Source: CAWVWD01 sp965662365 (lineage in GTDB: Bacteria; Bacteroidota; Bacteroidia; Chitinophagales; Saprospiraceae). From it: DNA of 6,546 bases. Shown here piece after piece: positions 1-5,020 of this stretch. Location of the stretch: contig CBFIHR010000138.1 of the NCBI GenBank assembly GCA_965662365.1, positions 1 through 6,546 of the forward strand, given 5' to 3'. The notes under the pieces were generated by a model, which saw nothing but the letters and a program-made list of their open reading frames with translations, ran no database searches and was not told where the DNA came from. The position numbers and the translations under genes were made by a program. Positions within the stretch are counted from its first letter, which is position 1, and the number at the start of each line of letters is the position of its first letter.

Positions 1-109
1 CCATTTTAAAAACCTTATAGGTTTATAATCAGATAATTACGTTTTGTTTATTATTGATACAAATTAGTAAATTTACCAACGTCTAAAACAATTCAATAAT
101 ATGAATACA

Positions 110-143
110 AAGGCAAAAATCTCACTGATGAAATTTTTGCCTT
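110..143 (-). terminator. Candidate transcription terminator after phoU
   Basis: An 11-bp perfect inverted repeat (arms 110-120 and 133-143, arm AAGGCAAAAAT on the plus strand) starts 25 bp beyond the phoU stop codon. The 12-nt loop can close further through three more pairs (122-124 with 129-131) to leave a CTGA tetraloop. In the phoU direction the stem ends in a short T-rich stretch, so it resembles an intrinsic terminator with a weak U-tract. It could work on both strands. The hairpin is seen directly; its role as terminator is inferred from its position. Confidence 0.6.
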
Positions 144-167
144 CTCAATTCCTAATTTATCGGCCGA

Positions 168-836
168 CTAATGCCCCTTCTTCTTTTTGTGTTTCAACAC
201 TTTCGCTTCGGTATAAAATACAGTTTCCTCTGCAATATTTTTCACCAGATCTCCTACCCTTTCTAACTTACGAATTGTCGAAGAAATTTTCAATAATCGT
301 TCTGTGTTGTTTGGATTTTCTTTAATTAAAGCCGTAATAATTTTAAATGAATTATCTGTAATTTCATTAATGGTTGCATCTTTACCAAAAATCCATCGAG
401 CCAGTTTCGTATTTTCAAAATTAAACGCATGAATAGCGTCATCAATCATTGATAAGACGGTTTCGACCATTTCCGTATAACGTAATTTTTTTAACAACTT
501 TTTGTCAAAAGGTTTTTCCATTTCGACCGTATATTTTGCAATCGCTTTAGCGTGATCTCCTATACGTTCCAATTGTGTATTTACCTTAAGCGTCGCAATC
601 ACAAAGCGTAAATCTACGGCTACGGGTTTGTACAGTGCAAAGATTTTTTCGCACTCTTTATCAATACTCAACTCCATTGCATTCACACGATTTTCGTAAT
701 GTATGACTTCTAAAGCTAAACTTTCATCATGCTTCAAAAAAGCCGTATTCGCATTCGACAATTGTGTACGAACAAGCTGCATCATACCGACAACTTGATC
801 TTTTAATGCCTCTAACTGTTTATCTAAATTTGACAT
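168..836 (-). CDS. phoU: Phosphate signalling protein PhoU
   Basis: PhoU is a cytoplasmic all-helical adaptor that links the Pst phosphate transporter to the PhoR/PhoB two-component system and represses the Pho response when phosphate is plentiful. The 222-residue product has the normal family length and two tandem three-helix repeats. The first carries the PvAvDLR stretch followed by LERIGDHA; the second carries LERVGDLVKNIAEE, in which the usual His after RVGD is Leu. These are the metal-binding-type signatures of PhoU. A lysine-rich tail (HKKKKGH) ends the protein. The ATG at 836 is preceded by AGGA (846-849) at 9-nt spacing, supporting this start. It is the last gene of the minus-strand set behind the pstB-like and pstA-like genes, but separated by 254 bp with no clear promoter, so it may be co-transcribed or have its own unseen promoter. 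Unlike the pstB-like gene, it looks fully functional. Confidence 0.95.
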   Translation of the reverse strand: MSNLDKQLEALKDQVVGMMQLVRTQLSNANTAFLKHDESLALEVIHYENRVNAMELSIDKECEKIFALYKPVAVDLRFVIATLKVNTQLERIGDHAKAIAKYTVEMEKPFDKKLLKKLRYTEMVETVLSMIDDAIHAFNFENTKLARWIFGKDATINEITDNSFKIITALIKENPNNTERLLKISSTIRKLERVGDLVKNIAEETVFYTEAKVLKHKKKKGH

Positions 837-930
837 TTTTTATGTTCCTGTATTATTGAACGATTTTTCTATAAAAACTTGGTGTGTATCAAGTGTATTA
901 ACCAAAAAAGATGAAGTAGCGGCAATACCG

Positions 931-952
931 AAACCTCGGGATACCAAGGCTT
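931..952 (-). other. Intergenic RNA hairpin between pstB-like gene and phoU
   Basis: Arms 931-939 and 944-952 pair around a 4-nt loop. Read on the minus strand (the direction of pstB-like to phoU transcription) all nine pairs form, counting two G-U wobbles. Read on the plus strand those two become mismatches. That asymmetry suggests a structure made in minus-strand RNA. It is followed by only three U, so it is a poor intrinsic terminator. It may be a processing or stability element, or a weak attenuator that uncouples phoU from the genes upstream. The rest of this 254-bp gap (837-1090) is AT-rich, with no gene and no TAnnTTTG-type box seen. Confidence 0.4.
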
Positions 953-1090
953 AAAATGATTGAATTTTTATGCCTTTCGATTCTTTTGTGATTCAAAATG
1001 ATTTTATAGGAAAACCGCTTATATTATTGAATTATTAGATTGTTTGTCATTACTTTTTTATGAGAAAAAATAATTTGGTAATTGAATAAT

Positions 1091-1852
1091 TTAATTGATT
1101 CTTCCTGTGATATAACTTTCAGTTAAGGCTTCCTTGGGATGCGTAAAAATATGTTTAGTTTGTCCGTACTCTACCAGCTGTCCTTTGTAAAAAAAAGCGA
1201 CTTTATCGCTAATACGTCCTGCTTGTTCCCTATCCTCGACCGTTACAATTATCGTATATTTTTGTTTCAATTCAAAAATTAAACGTTCGAAACGACTTTT
1301 TGCACTACTATTTAGGCAAGAAGTAGATTTATCCATCAAAATAACCTTAGGTTTGAGTATCAAGGTACGAGCCAGGCACAATAGCTGTTGTTCTTCTACA
1401 CTCAGCGCATCAATAGGCTCTTGTAACCGCTTGTGAAACTTATCCCAAAGATGAATCTCCATCAGGGCATGACGTATCCTTTGATGAATCGTCCTTACAT
1501 CTGTAATCTGATTAAGGCGTAAACCCAACGCCAAGTTTTCATAAATAGACATCGAAAACAAATTAGGAGCAGAAAACACCATTCCGATATTTTGGCGTAA
1601 CTTGACCACAGACATATTCGCTGTCGATTCATTATCTAAAAAAATTTCACCCGTTATTTTATAACTTAAATCTTGATTAAACAGTCGATTAAACGCCCTT
1701 AGCATGATTGCCTTACCATGTCCTGAAGGGCCAAACAAAGCAATGACTTCCTTGTCTTCAATCAACATATCTATATCTCGCAAGACAATTTTACTACCTT
1801 GCGACACCCGAATTTTTTCGACTTTAATAATATGTTGATTAGACTCTTTCAT
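1091..1852 (-). CDS. PstB-like ABC protein with lost catalytic motifs (pseudo-ATPase)
   Basis: By overall sequence this 253-residue protein is a PstB-type phosphate ABC ATPase of normal length. Framework stretches typical of PstB are kept: IGMVF at 89-93, PNLFSMSIYENLALG at 96-110, FFYKGQLVEYG at 220-230. The ATPase residues are not. Walker A reads GPSGHGKAI (41-49), with Ala48 and Ile49 where Ser/Thr bind magnesium. The Q-loop Gln is Ser94. The signature LSGGQ is LSVEE (150-154). The catalytic Glu after Walker B is Lys175 (LMDKSTS). The D-loop SALD is SCLN (178-181). The switch His aligns with Glu206. Walker A Lys47 and Walker B Asp174 remain, so nucleotide binding is possible but hydrolysis is very unlikely. 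The ATG at 1852 overlaps the upstream permease gene by 14 bp, implying translational coupling. No stop or frameshift interrupts it, which argues for a retained non-catalytic role, perhaps in signalling with PhoU; recent decay is the alternative. Confidence 0.85.
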   Translation of the reverse strand: MKESNQHIIKVEKIRVSQGSKIVLRDIDMLIEDKEVIALFGPSGHGKAIMLRAFNRLFNQDLSYKITGEIFLDNESTANMSVVKLRQNIGMVFSAPNLFSMSIYENLALGLRLNQITDVRTIHQRIRHALMEIHLWDKFHKRLQEPIDALSVEEQQLLCLARTLILKPKVILMDKSTSCLNSSAKSRFERLIFELKQKYTIIVTVEDREQAGRISDKVAFFYKGQLVEYGQTKHIFTHPKEALTESYITGRIN

Positions 1853-2603
1853 TTTTCTTATGCGACTTTTTCAACCATTGACTTAGCGTTGTTGATATAA
1901 CTGAAATAATAATAATCGTAACAATTACCTCTACAATATCTGTTGTAAAACCTGCTAATAATAATACTATAAGAATTTCTGAAAATGCTCTTGCAATAAT
2001 ATTAATTATAGCAGCAATAAAAAGTTTTATTTGAGACGGAATCAAAACCATAATAGCCGTTCGATAACGACTCGCCCCGAGGCTATATGCTCCTTCTCGC
2101 TGATTGTATGGAACAGACTGTAAAATACTAATTATTTTATAAATTAGTTTCGGAAGTATCATTCCACCTAATGTCAAACTAAGAATAAGTAAATTTCTGA
2201 AAATACCGGCGTCTAAATGCATCAATTTAGATGCTAATCGTAACAATAAATAACCGTAAACAACGAATGGAATATTTACTAATATTTCTATTAAATTAAA
2301 CCCTTTTTGCCGAGTCTTCGAGTGAGTAAACTCACTCCAATATATAGATAAACTACCACCTATTATCAATGCGAAATGAATACCTACAATGAAAATCAGA
2401 AAAAGTCCCGTTATCAAATTGAATCCTGAATAGGCTTCGTTCGAATAAAATGTCAAATATTGAGGAGCGTTAACAATGTAATTATTTAGCGTCACATACT
2501 CGAAAATAGGATATGAAAACCAATACAACCCAACACATAACAGGCTCAATATCACGAAATAGAATGGAATCAATTTATAACCGTACTGATATATCTTACT
2601 CAC
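1839..2603 (-). CDS. PstA-like permease, divergent and without a PstC partner
   Basis: This is an inner-membrane permease of the phosphate ABC (Pst) type, 254 residues, somewhat shorter than usual PstA. About six membrane segments can be read, near residues 10-35, 60-90, 103-125, 134-158, 190-215 and 219-241. Family marks are IEILVNIPFVVYG (105-117), matching the usual LLAGIPSVVYG, and the EAA-type cytoplasmic loop REGAYSLGASRYRT (169-182), which contacts the ATPase. The Gly-Glu-Thr expected in RAIGETAPLL is Phe-Ser-Glu-Ile (207-210), so the conserved Gly and Thr are gone. The LLLAG ending favours PstA over PstC, moderately. The start is GTG at 2603, preceded by AGGGGAAG (2614-2621) as a plausible ribosome binding site. 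No pstC or pstS lies upstream: 414 bp of non-coding DNA follow, then a divergent gene. It could act as a homodimer, pair with a PstC encoded elsewhere, or serve only as membrane anchor for the PstB-like protein. Confidence 0.75.
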   Translation of the reverse strand: MSKIYQYGYKLIPFYFVILSLLCVGLYWFSYPIFEYVTLNNYIVNAPQYLTFYSNEAYSGFNLITGLFLIFIVGIHFALIIGGSLSIYWSEFTHSKTRQKGFNLIEILVNIPFVVYGYLLLRLASKLMHLDAGIFRNLLILSLTLGGMILPKLIYKIISILQSVPYNQREGAYSLGASRYRTAIMVLIPSQIKLFIAAIINIIARAFSEILIVLLLAGFTTDIVEVIVTIIIISVISTTLSQWLKKSHKKNERV

Positions 2604-2678
2604 CTTGAAATACTTCCCCTTTTATTGAATAATGTTTTTTACTGCATGATACACTTTTAAGTATTTTGAAAAGCGGGG

Positions 2679-2712
2679 CAAATTTAGTTCTAATCCTAAT
2701 CTATATCAACAA
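2679..2712 (-). promoter_or_regulatory. Bacteroidota-type promoter of the pstA-like/pstB-like operon
   Basis: On the minus strand a perfect TAnnTTTG box (TAAATTTG, 2686 down to 2679) follows two overlapping TTG options (2709-2707 and 2712-2710) at spacers of 20 and 23 bp. This fits the phylum's -33/-7 consensus. Initiation would fall near 2672, giving a leader of about 70 nt before the GTG start at 2603. Confidence 0.6.
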
Positions 2713-2762
2713 GTTATACTTTAAGTTAACGTTAAGTTTAGAACACTGGTAATCAACAAGTT
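2705..2762 (-). promoter_or_regulatory. Phased AAGTT half-sites, possible PhoB-type box
   Basis: Just upstream of the pst-like promoter lies an exact 7-bp direct repeat with a 4-bp spacer, TTAAGTT-AACG-TTAAGTT on the plus strand (2721-2738), an 11-bp period. That is the architecture of PHO boxes bound by PhoB/OmpR-family regulators. It is flanked by an exact 11-bp direct repeat ATCAACAAGTT at 2705-2715 and 2752-2762. The AAGTT cores start at 2711, 2723, 2734 and 2758, so intervals are 12, 11 and 24 bp, close to whole helical turns. The inner repeat also contains the palindrome TTAACGTTAA (2726-2735), so a dimeric repressor is an alternative. The repeats are seen directly; binding by PhoB is inference from layout and from the gene served. 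Confidence 0.5.
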
Positions 2763-2902
2763 TCTTGAATGTAAAAAGCAAAAATTAAGTGTCAAGCCCC
2801 CAAGTTTCAATTGAGATTGAAAGATTATTTCTTCGCTGCTCCCTATAACTAAACAGAAACGTTAAATATTAATCAAATATATAGCCTTTATAAAATTTAT
2901 CG

Positions 2903-2928
2903 TTGTATGTTTACGTAGTAATAATTTG
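2903..2928 (+). promoter_or_regulatory. Weak candidate promoter for the lipoprotein gene
   Basis: TTG at 2903-2905 is followed after 15 bp by ATAATTTG (2921-2928), an imperfect version of TAnnTTTG. The spacer is short and the box is off by its first two bases, so this is only the best option seen upstream of the start at 3018. It would give a leader of about 80 nt. Confidence 0.2.
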
Positions 2929-3017
2929 GTAACATAAAACTAAAAAAATTAACAAATCGCTAATATTTCATTTATTTAAAATTAGCAACTTAATAAATTA
3001 CTATCACAAAAACGAAA

Positions 3018-3482
3018 ATGATGAGAGCTATTCTACTTTCATTTATCATTAGTATTACCTTATCTGCCTGCTTAAATGAGCCACAACTGCCCCCTTTAAC
3101 TAATGACTATTCATTAAACGATCGTATTCCTTTGTCCTTGCTTGAAGAGGCTTCTATTAGTCAAGAAAACATCCATATCGCTTTTGCTGAAGTGAAAGAA
3201 GAATCACGCTGCCCCATAGCCTGGCAGTGCCTTTGGGAAGGAGAGGCAGAAGTCGAACTCACTGTAAAAAAAGGAGATTTTATAGAAAAAATTCGCTTAA
3301 AATATGACGGCGGCAACTGTACAGAATGTGGAAATACTGCAACAGCTTTCGGATATAAAATTAAATTAGAACAATTGTCTCCTTTTCCTGACGAAACATT
3401 TTATGCTCAAAAACCTTTGGATTTTAACACCTATAAAATCGTCATTACTGTCATTAATGATAATGATAAAATCTATTTGTAG
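3018..3482 (+). CDS. Small lipoprotein with SRCP-x5-C motif, function unknown
   Basis: This encodes a 154-residue predicted lipoprotein. The N-terminus is a short hydrophobic signal peptide ending in the lipobox LSAC, with Cys18 as the lipidated residue, so the mature protein should sit on the periplasmic or outer face of a membrane. The mature part carries SRCPIAWQCLWEGEAEVEL (63-81), resembling the (D)SRCP...C-W-x-G-x-A pattern of widespread uncharacterised secreted proteins, then a second Cys pair in NCTEC (100-104). Four cysteines (65, 71, 101, 104) could form two disulfides or a metal site. The rest alternates polar and hydrophobic residues as in a beta-sandwich, ending with a YKIVITVI strand. 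Two ATGs lie in tandem at 3018 and 3021; either could be used. It is transcribed alone, divergent from the pst-like operon. I do not know its function. Confidence 0.8.
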   Translation: MMRAILLSFIISITLSACLNEPQLPPLTNDYSLNDRIPLSLLEEASISQENIHIAFAEVKEESRCPIAWQCLWEGEAEVELTVKKGDFIEKIRLKYDGGNCTECGNTATAFGYKIKLEQLSPFPDETFYAQKPLDFNTYKIVITVINDNDKIYL

Positions 3483-3495
3483 CACTAATTGCTGT

Positions 3496-3534
3496 AATTG
3501 ATAAATTGATAAATTGATAAATTGATAAATTGAT
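3496..3534. repeat. Short tandem repeat, 8-bp unit AATTGATA, 4.9 copies
   Basis: Four exact copies of AATTGATA and a fifth lacking its last base run without interruption, starting 14 bp after the lipoprotein stop codon. The unit length is not a multiple of three and it lies outside any gene, so copy-number slippage would not alter a protein. It sits between two convergent genes. Confidence 0.9.
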
Positions 3535-3558
3535 TTTTAATAAAAAGCAAAAGTCCTT

Positions 3559-3636
3559 CTATTTCCTGACCAAAGTCACGTATATGGTACTTTTAGACAC
3601 TTCAAATTGTTCCGAAATTAGCGTCGCCAGCAAAAT
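3559..3636 (-). pseudogene. Possible helix-turn-helix gene fragment (C-terminal remnant)
   Basis: Directly after the stop codon of the PLP-enzyme gene, in the same frame, 25 further sense codons end in TAG. They include LISEQFEVSKSTIYVTLVRK, which reads like a helix-turn-helix recognition unit (compare the common pattern of x-FxVSxxTIYRxL in resolvase/invertase C-termini). There is no start codon and no upstream part in any frame, so if real it is the tail of a lost recombinase or regulator. The stretch is short, and chance resemblance cannot be excluded. Confidence 0.3.
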
Positions 3637-4545
3637 CTACAGCGACGAAATCAAATTGCCGAATCGCCTATTAAACCCATCAATTCCTTGCAAACCACCC
3701 GTATGAATTGCTACGATCGTCGCCCCCTTTTCAAAAAAATCTTTTTCAATCAAATCAAAAATTCCAAACAGCATTTTACTAGTATAAATCGGTTCTAAAG
3801 GTATCTGAAATTGCTTTTTGAAATTATTAATAAAATCAATTAATTCGGGTTTAAATTTTGCATAACCGCCAAAATGATAATCCGTTATTAATTCCCAATT
3901 TTGATAATTTTTAGCATTTTCACCGAGTAGATTTACAATCTCGTTTTGTAAAAAATCACCTCCTTTCAATGCTGGAAATCCTAATATTTTCCCATGATTG
4001 TTCGCTCCTGTAATCAAACCTGCCAACGTACCGCCAGTACCAACGGCAGAACAGATGTAATCGTAATTGAGGTCAATCTCTCCGACGATCTCTGCACAGC
4101 CTTTTACAGCCAAAATATTGCTTCCGCCTTCTGGCACAAGGAAAAAATCGCCAAATTTAGCCTTCAAACCTTGAATAAATTCGGATTGATCTTTATTGCG
4201 ATAAGCAGAACGACTCACAAAATGTAGCTGCATGCCGTTCGCTTCTGCAAATTGTAGCGTAGGGTTTAAAGGCTCGACTCGCTCTCCACGAATAACGCCA
4301 ATTGTATTAAAACCAAAGGCTTTTCCAGCAGCTGCGACCGCATAAATATGATTTGAAAATGCCCCGCCAAACGTTAGTATTTTCTTGTATTTTTGGGCTT
4401 TGGCGCTCGCCAAATTATATTTTAGTTTTCTAAATTTATTCCCCTGAATGGTCGGATGATTCAAATCCTCTCGCTTGATGAACAATTGAAGTTGCTTTAT
4501 TTCGGTGAGTTGACTGTTAATTTCTTGTAAAGGTGTTGGAAGCAT
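3637..4545 (-). CDS. PLP-dependent D-cysteine desulfhydrase/ACC deaminase family enzyme
   Basis: This is a cytosolic fold-type II PLP enzyme of 302 residues from the preferred ATG. The Schiff-base lysine is Lys37 in GNKFRKL. SNH (64-66) follows a glycine-rich TFGGAFSNH loop. VGTGGTLAGL (168-177) binds the cofactor phosphate, and HTGGLQGIDGF (281-291) ends the active site. In true ACC deaminases, Glu and Leu at the positions aligned here with Thr255 (PIYTSK) and Thr282 (HTGG) are needed for ring opening; Thr/Ser there is typical of D-cysteine desulfhydrases, which yield pyruvate, ammonia and sulfide. So D-cysteine or a related D-amino acid is the likelier substrate, by inference. The frame stays open to a TTG at 4605, but that TTG lies inside a promoter-like box and the extra 20 residues do not resemble the family, whereas MLPTPLQEI is a normal N-terminus. 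It is a single-gene unit, convergent with the lipoprotein gene. Confidence 0.88.
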   Translation of the reverse strand: MLPTPLQEINSQLTEIKQLQLFIKREDLNHPTIQGNKFRKLKYNLASAKAQKYKKILTFGGAFSNHIYAVAAAGKAFGFNTIGVIRGERVEPLNPTLQFAEANGMQLHFVSRSAYRNKDQSEFIQGLKAKFGDFFLVPEGGSNILAVKGCAEIVGEIDLNYDYICSAVGTGGTLAGLITGANNHGKILGFPALKGGDFLQNEIVNLLGENAKNYQNWELITDYHFGGYAKFKPELIDFINNFKKQFQIPLEPIYTSKMLFGIFDLIEKDFFEKGATIVAIHTGGLQGIDGFNRRFGNLISSL

Positions 4546-4602
4546 TTCAAAATAATTCGTTTTAAATATGATGTAGTCTATTACATTTAGAAAAGGTTTA
4601 AA

Positions 4603-4633
4603 CAAAGCCTAATTCACCCTTATTTAGAGCAAA
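4603..4633 (-). promoter_or_regulatory. Candidate promoter of the PLP-enzyme gene
   Basis: On the minus strand TTTG (4633-4630) is followed by an 18-bp spacer and TAGGCTTTG (4611-4603), a TAnnnTTTG box one base longer than consensus. Transcription would begin near 4596, about 50 nt before the ATG at 4545. This placement supports the shorter coding region. Confidence 0.4.
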
Positions 4634-4909
4634 AAAAAAGCTATCTGACGACTAAAAGCAAGCCTATTACTTGTTTACAAAGATTGTATAATTTTTGACA
4701 ATTTTTCTTCAATTTTTAATTTATGACTTTAAATACAGATTATTATTAATAATAAATCAATTATTTAATTAAATTTGTTCTTAGTAAAATTTGCAAGTAC
4801 ATTAATTTAATAATTAAACTGCTTTAAAAAGATTATTCCGACTTTTTTGAAAAAAAGTAAAATCTTGTAAATGAAGCGTTTATTCAATCAGACACAAATA
4901 AAATATCAA

Positions 4910-4926
4910 ACCACATAATATGTGGT
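4910..4926. promoter_or_regulatory. Perfect 17-bp palindrome, candidate operator
   Basis: ACCACATAATATGTGGT is symmetric about the single A at 4918, with 8-bp arms. It ends about 21 bp before the TTG of the candidate promoter of the secreted-protein gene, a position suited to a dimeric activator. The outer bases ATCA (4905-4908) and TGAT (4926-4929) can also pair if two bases bulge, so an RNA hairpin is possible if transcription starts further upstream. The palindrome is seen directly; the role is inferred. Confidence 0.5.
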
Positions 4927-4947
4927 GATAGCCTCCTCTCTATTGTA

Positions 4948-4975
4948 TTGCAATTAAAACTTGGTAATAATTTTT
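4948..4975 (+). promoter_or_regulatory. Candidate promoter of the secreted modular protein
   Basis: TTG (4948-4950), a 17-bp spacer and TAATTTTT (4968-4975) fit the phylum's promoter except for the final G of TAnnTTTG. A second TTG at 4943-4945 gives a 22-bp spacer. The leader would be about 40 nt, with no Shine-Dalgarno sequence but an A/T-rich run before the ATG, as is common in Bacteroidota. Confidence 0.35.
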
Positions 4976-5020
4976 ATGAAATATAATATTTTATTTTTTT
5001 TATTTAATAAATCAATTTTT

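Larger units (their letters stand above)
2604..3017. other. 414-bp divergent intergenic region
   Basis: This separates the minus-strand pstA-like gene from the plus-strand lipoprotein gene. Its left part holds the pst-like promoter and AAGTT repeats. The middle (about 2763-2880) includes a less AT-rich patch around 2793-2850 with no convincing reading frame on either strand. No trace of a pstC or pstS coding sequence was recognised. The right part is very AT-rich and probably carries the promoter of the lipoprotein gene. Confidence 0.6.
4546..5020. other. 475-bp AT-rich divergent intergenic region
   Basis: This lies between the minus-strand PLP-enzyme gene and the plus-strand secreted-protein gene. 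Besides the two candidate promoters and the palindrome listed separately, it contains an A/T-only inverted repeat (ACTTTTTT at 4841-4848 against AAAAAAGT at 4851-4858) and a long stretch of almost pure A/T from about 4680 to 4830. No gene or RNA was recognised in it. Confidence 0.6.

Noticed and set aside
10..24. Small inverted repeat AAACCT-TAT-AGGTTT
   Set aside because: Only 6-bp arms and a 3-nt loop at the window edge; the gene it might serve is not visible.
67..76. 10-bp palindrome GTAAATTTAC
   Set aside because: Short and AT-rich; expected by chance in such DNA and not tied to a promoter.
101..325. Plus-strand open frame of 74 codons
   Set aside because: It lies largely antisense to phoU and over the terminator hairpin; composition does not resemble a protein.
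1049..1074. A/T-only inverted repeat after the pstB-like gene
   Set aside because: Stem made only of A-T pairs with a bulged C; too weak to call a terminator.
2793..2850. Less AT-rich patch, considered as a degraded interspersed (REP-like) repeat or a pstC/pstS remnant
   Set aside because: Only one copy in the window, no clear stem-loop, and no recognisable Pst protein sequence in the frames I read.
3994..4227. Plus-strand open frame of 77 codons
   Set aside because: Antisense shadow inside the PLP-enzyme gene, with no family resemblance.
4841..4858. Inverted run ACTTTTTT / AAAAAAGT as terminator
   Set aside because: No gene ends nearby on either strand and the stem is nearly all A-T.
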